Assembly (NCBI GenBank): GCA_031284845.1
Contig: JAITXH010000122.1
Location: forward strand, 1-7,842
DNA: 7,842 nucleotides
From: Puniceicoccales bacterium
GTDB lineage: Bacteria > Verrucomicrobiota > Verrucomicrobiia > Opitutales > UBA953
Direction of reading: 5' to 3'
Position 1 is the first letter of the stretch. Every line of letters begins with the position of its first letter. A model generated the notes under the pieces. The model ran no database searches. It was not told the DNA's origin and saw nothing but the letters and a program-made list of their open reading frames with translations. Below, in pieces: positions 5,623 to 7,842 of the stretch. Made by a program: the position numbers and the translations under genes.

Positions 5623-7842
5623 TCACTCCCCCGCCTTTCGCGCCGGGCGTGCAGTTCCGGCTTCCCATTCGTAGTGTGCTTGTGCTTCAGCACGCTCTAC
5701 GGAGGTGCGCTCGCCTTTGTGCCACCAGTAAAATATCGGGCTGGCAATGTATATGGACGAGAAGGTGCCCGTCACTATGCCGAAAATGAATATGAGGCCG
5801 TATTCCTTCACATCGCCTGCGCCGAGTAACCATAGAGCCAGAGCGCTCAAAAAGATAGTCAGCGAGGTCAACACGGTTCGCGAGAGCGTGCGGTTTATGG
5901 AGAGGTTGATAACATCGGCCAAGCCCATGCCGGGGTGGCGCTTCATCTCCTCTCGGATACGGTCGAATACGACGATGGTATCGTTAATGGAATAACCGAT
6001 GACCATCAGCATTGCTGCGATCATGGAAATGGAAAACTGCTTCCCCACGAGAATGTAAAGGCCACCAGTGAGCAAAACGTCGTGCAATGAGGAAATAAAC
6101 GCGCCCAGACCCATACCGCCCTCAAAGCGCAAAGCGACATAAATGGCGATCCCGAGCAGGGCGAGGAGCATCGAGAAGATGGCGTTCTTTTGCAGCCCTT
6201 CGCTGACAGCGCCTCCGACCGACTCGCGCCCGTCCACAATGCTGCTCAAGCTGCCCTGCGGGAATTGGTCGGGATACTTGGCACGCACAGCTTCCACTGC
6301 TTTGTCAACCTGAGTGAAATCGGGCAGCTTTTTACCCGCGGAGAGTTCTGTTTCAATGCGCAGTGTAAGTTCCTTATTGCCGCCCAGCGACGCCTGATAG
6401 GTAGCGGTAACATCCTCCACACCTGCCTCATTGGCAGCTTTGATGATCTCGCCGGTATCGAGAGTCTTACCTTGCACGACTTTGACAACAGCGGCTTCCC
6501 CGCCCTTGAAGTCTTTGCTGAACGCATCACCGCCTTTATAAAAAATGGCACCGAGGCACATGAGCGCAATTGTCCAGGAGATGACGAGCGAGGGTTTGGC
6601 GACGCTCAGGAAGTTGAACTTCGTATTTCCCTTGAAGATATGAACACCGAAGATTTTTGTGAAAACGCCCTTATCCACACAGAACTCCTGAATGGCGCGG
6701 CAGGTGATGAGTGCGGTGAACACGGTCGTCACAATGCCGATGGCAAAGATAATGCCGAATCCGCGCACAGGGCCGGTGCCCATCCATATCAGGACAGCGG
6801 CAGACATCAGGGAGGTGAGATTGGCATCGAGGATGGTCGCCTGAGCGCGATCATAGCCGCTGTGGATAGCGACTTTGAGCGCCTTGCCCTCAGCTAGCTC
6901 TTCGCGGACGCGCTCGAAGACAAGGATGTTAGCATCCACCGCCATGCCTATAGTGAGAACGAGGGCGGCGACACCCGGCAAAGTGATTGTGGCTCCGAAA
7001 GCGGCCATGAGGCCAAGCATGAGCACAACGTTCAAGACGAGGCCGAGCACCGCGATGAAACCTGCCCACAGGTAATAAATCAGCATAAACACAAGGACGA
7101 GCCCAATGCCCCATGCGGCGGCATTGATGGATTTGTCTTGTGCGTCTTGGGCAAGCGAAGCACCAATTTGTTTACTGTTCTGCAGATCGAGCGGAAATTC
7201 GAGCGGGTTGTTGAGGACGTTGGCGAGGTCGGCGGCGGCTTTTTGGCTGTCGGCTTTGATGGTGGCTCCGCCTCCGCCGATGGCGCGATACTTGTTGGTG
7301 GTCTTGTCTATTTCTATGCCCGGAGCGAGGACGAGCTTACCGTCGAGCACAATGGCGAGGCGTCCGTTGCCGTTGTTTTCCAGATTGTTTCGTTCGGCAA
7401 TTTTACCGGTCAGTTCCTCAAATTTTCTGGACCCGGCAGAGGTAAAGCTCATGCCTGTCTCCCACGCAAAACCGTCCTGACTCTGCGCCCGGGCACTTTT
7501 GACAATGTTGCCGGCGGCAGCGGCAGTCTTCTGGACATAATGGGGGATTTCCTCTACGTCGCCTGCTTTTTTACCGCTCCCAGCGGCCTCGCGTGCGTTG
7601 AGTTCCTTGCGCGAGTAGAGGACTTCATAAAGGATGATCGGAGAGGCGGGGTTTTGCGGTTCCTCGCGCAACGGCACAATGCGCCCTTCGGGCGTGCCCG
7701 GTTCGGGATTATTGTAGCGATGCACCATGCGAAATTCGAGCTTCGCCGGCTTTTTCAGATTGTTGATGGCATCCGGGTTATTGGCGGCCTCTTTGCCGGG
7801 AAGTTGAATTTCGATCGAAGTCTCGCCGACACGACGTATGAT
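5623..7842 (-). CDS. secDF: protein translocase subunit SecDF, SecD-SecF fusion (5' partial)
   Basis: An inner-membrane RND-family accessory of the SecYEG translocon that uses the proton gradient to pull exported proteins to the periplasmic side. The frame is open to the window edge, giving 739 residues here. The ATG at 7728 is internal, because the 38 residues before it contain SecD P1 sequence (IQLPG at 12-16, AKLEFR at 33-38). The rest of P1 runs to about 235, including MSFTSAGSRKFEELT (131-145). Five SecD membrane segments follow (about 241-259, 261-282, 288-308, 342-356, 361-384), with GMAVDANILVFERVREE at 299-315 carrying the membrane Asp303. A short linker leads to the SecF half: first segment 417-435, KDFKGG at 443-448, a periplasmic P4 region to about 540, and five more segments (552-571, 579-599, 604-624, 655-674, 681-705). 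SINDTIVVFDRIREE at 618-632 is the SecF counterpart of the Asp motif. A charged 30-residue cytoplasmic tail ends in KAGE. SecD segment 1 and the start of P1 lie off the window. There is no stop between halves. SecD's conserved ER-x-IGPxLG block is degenerate here. Confidence 0.97.
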   Translation of the reverse strand: MIRRVGETSIEIQLPGKEAANNPDAINNLKKPAKLEFRMVHRYNNPEPGTPEGRIVPLREEPQNPASPIILYEVLYSRKELNAREAAGSGKKAGDVEEIPHYVQKTAAAAGNIVKSARAQSQDGFAWETGMSFTSAGSRKFEELTGKIAERNNLENNGNGRLAIVLDGKLVLAPGIEIDKTTNKYRAIGGGGATIKADSQKAAADLANVLNNPLEFPLDLQNSKQIGASLAQDAQDKSINAAAWGIGLVLVFMLIYYLWAGFIAVLGLVLNVVLMLGLMAAFGATITLPGVAALVLTIGMAVDANILVFERVREELAEGKALKVAIHSGYDRAQATILDANLTSLMSAAVLIWMGTGPVRGFGIIFAIGIVTTVFTALITCRAIQEFCVDKGVFTKIFGVHIFKGNTKFNFLSVAKPSLVISWTIALMCLGAIFYKGGDAFSKDFKGGEAAVVKVVQGKTLDTGEIIKAANEAGVEDVTATYQASLGGNKELTLRIETELSAGKKLPDFTQVDKAVEAVRAKYPDQFPQGSLSSIVDGRESVGGAVSEGLQKNAIFSMLLALLGIAIYVALRFEGGMGLGAFISSLHDVLLTGGLYILVGKQFSISMIAAMLMVIGYSINDTIVVFDRIREEMKRHPGMGLADVINLSINRTLSRTVLTSLTIFLSALALWLLGAGDVKEYGLIFIFGIVTGTFSSIYIASPIFYWWHKGERTSVERAEAQAHYEWEAGTARPARKAGE
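5626..5632 (-). promoter_or_regulatory. recJ Shine-Dalgarno inside the end of secDF
   Basis: On the minus strand GGGGGAG lies 10 bases before the ATG at 5615. The same bases encode the last Gly and Glu codons of secDF, whose TGA stop follows directly at 5625-5623. Ribosomes ending secDF would therefore be placed on the recJ start, which supports translational coupling and fixes the recJ start. Confidence 0.65.

Noticed and set aside
5616..5693. 26-residue N-terminal extension of RecJ
   Set aside because: It overlaps the secDF coding end, has no similarity to RecJ, and the internal ATG at 5615 has a strong Shine-Dalgarno and gives the family's usual N terminus.
6190..6897. 235-codon plus-strand open frame inside secDF
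   Set aside because: Lies antisense to strongly conserved SecF/SecD membrane segments and has no motif of its own.
7726..7728. ATG at 7728 as the start of secDF
   Set aside because: The 38 codons upstream are open and encode conserved SecD sequence (IQLPG, AKLEFR), so the gene begins beyond the window edge.

Overview
The window looks like a chromosomal piece of a PVC-group bacterium, most likely Verrucomicrobiota (perhaps Opitutae-like). This is an inference from three things: SecD and SecF are fused in one polypeptide; a large exported FAD-dependent oxidoreductase of a type common in Verrucomicrobiota, Planctomycetota and Lentisphaerota is present; and GC is moderately high. No rRNA or tRNA gene, insertion sequence, integrase, CRISPR array or phage gene could be seen.

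Layout. Positions 1-118 hold a possible 3' tail of an upstream reading frame (stop at 42-44), then a GC-rich hairpin with a T-rich tail. Three plus-strand genes follow. The first is a 700-residue exported flavoprotein with a C-terminal beta-rich golvesin/xanthan-lyase-like domain (119-2221). The second is UDP-glucose 4-epimerase galE (2291-3277). The third is a HIT-family nucleotide hydrolase/transferase (3282-3770), only 4 bases after galE. A 123-base convergent spacer follows. The minus strand then carries the single-strand exonuclease recJ (3894-5615) and, upstream of it in the transcript, the secD-secF fusion (5623-7842), whose 5' end lies outside the window.

How the genes relate. secDF and recJ form a tight operon: 7 bases separate them and the recJ Shine-Dalgarno lies inside the last codons of secDF. 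They serve unrelated processes (protein export; recombination and repair), so the pairing is probably expression coupling of housekeeping genes. galE and the HIT gene are also a tight pair, in nucleotide-sugar and nucleotide metabolism. The flavoprotein gene stands apart: its arginine codon choice differs clearly from galE and its substrate is unknown, which makes it the most accessory-looking gene here.

I found no convincing undescribed multi-gene system. The observations most worth checking are the uncharacterised exported flavoprotein and its codon use, the leucine at the GalE substrate-gate position, the missing zinc cysteines in the HIT protein, and a divergent conserved motif in SecD.
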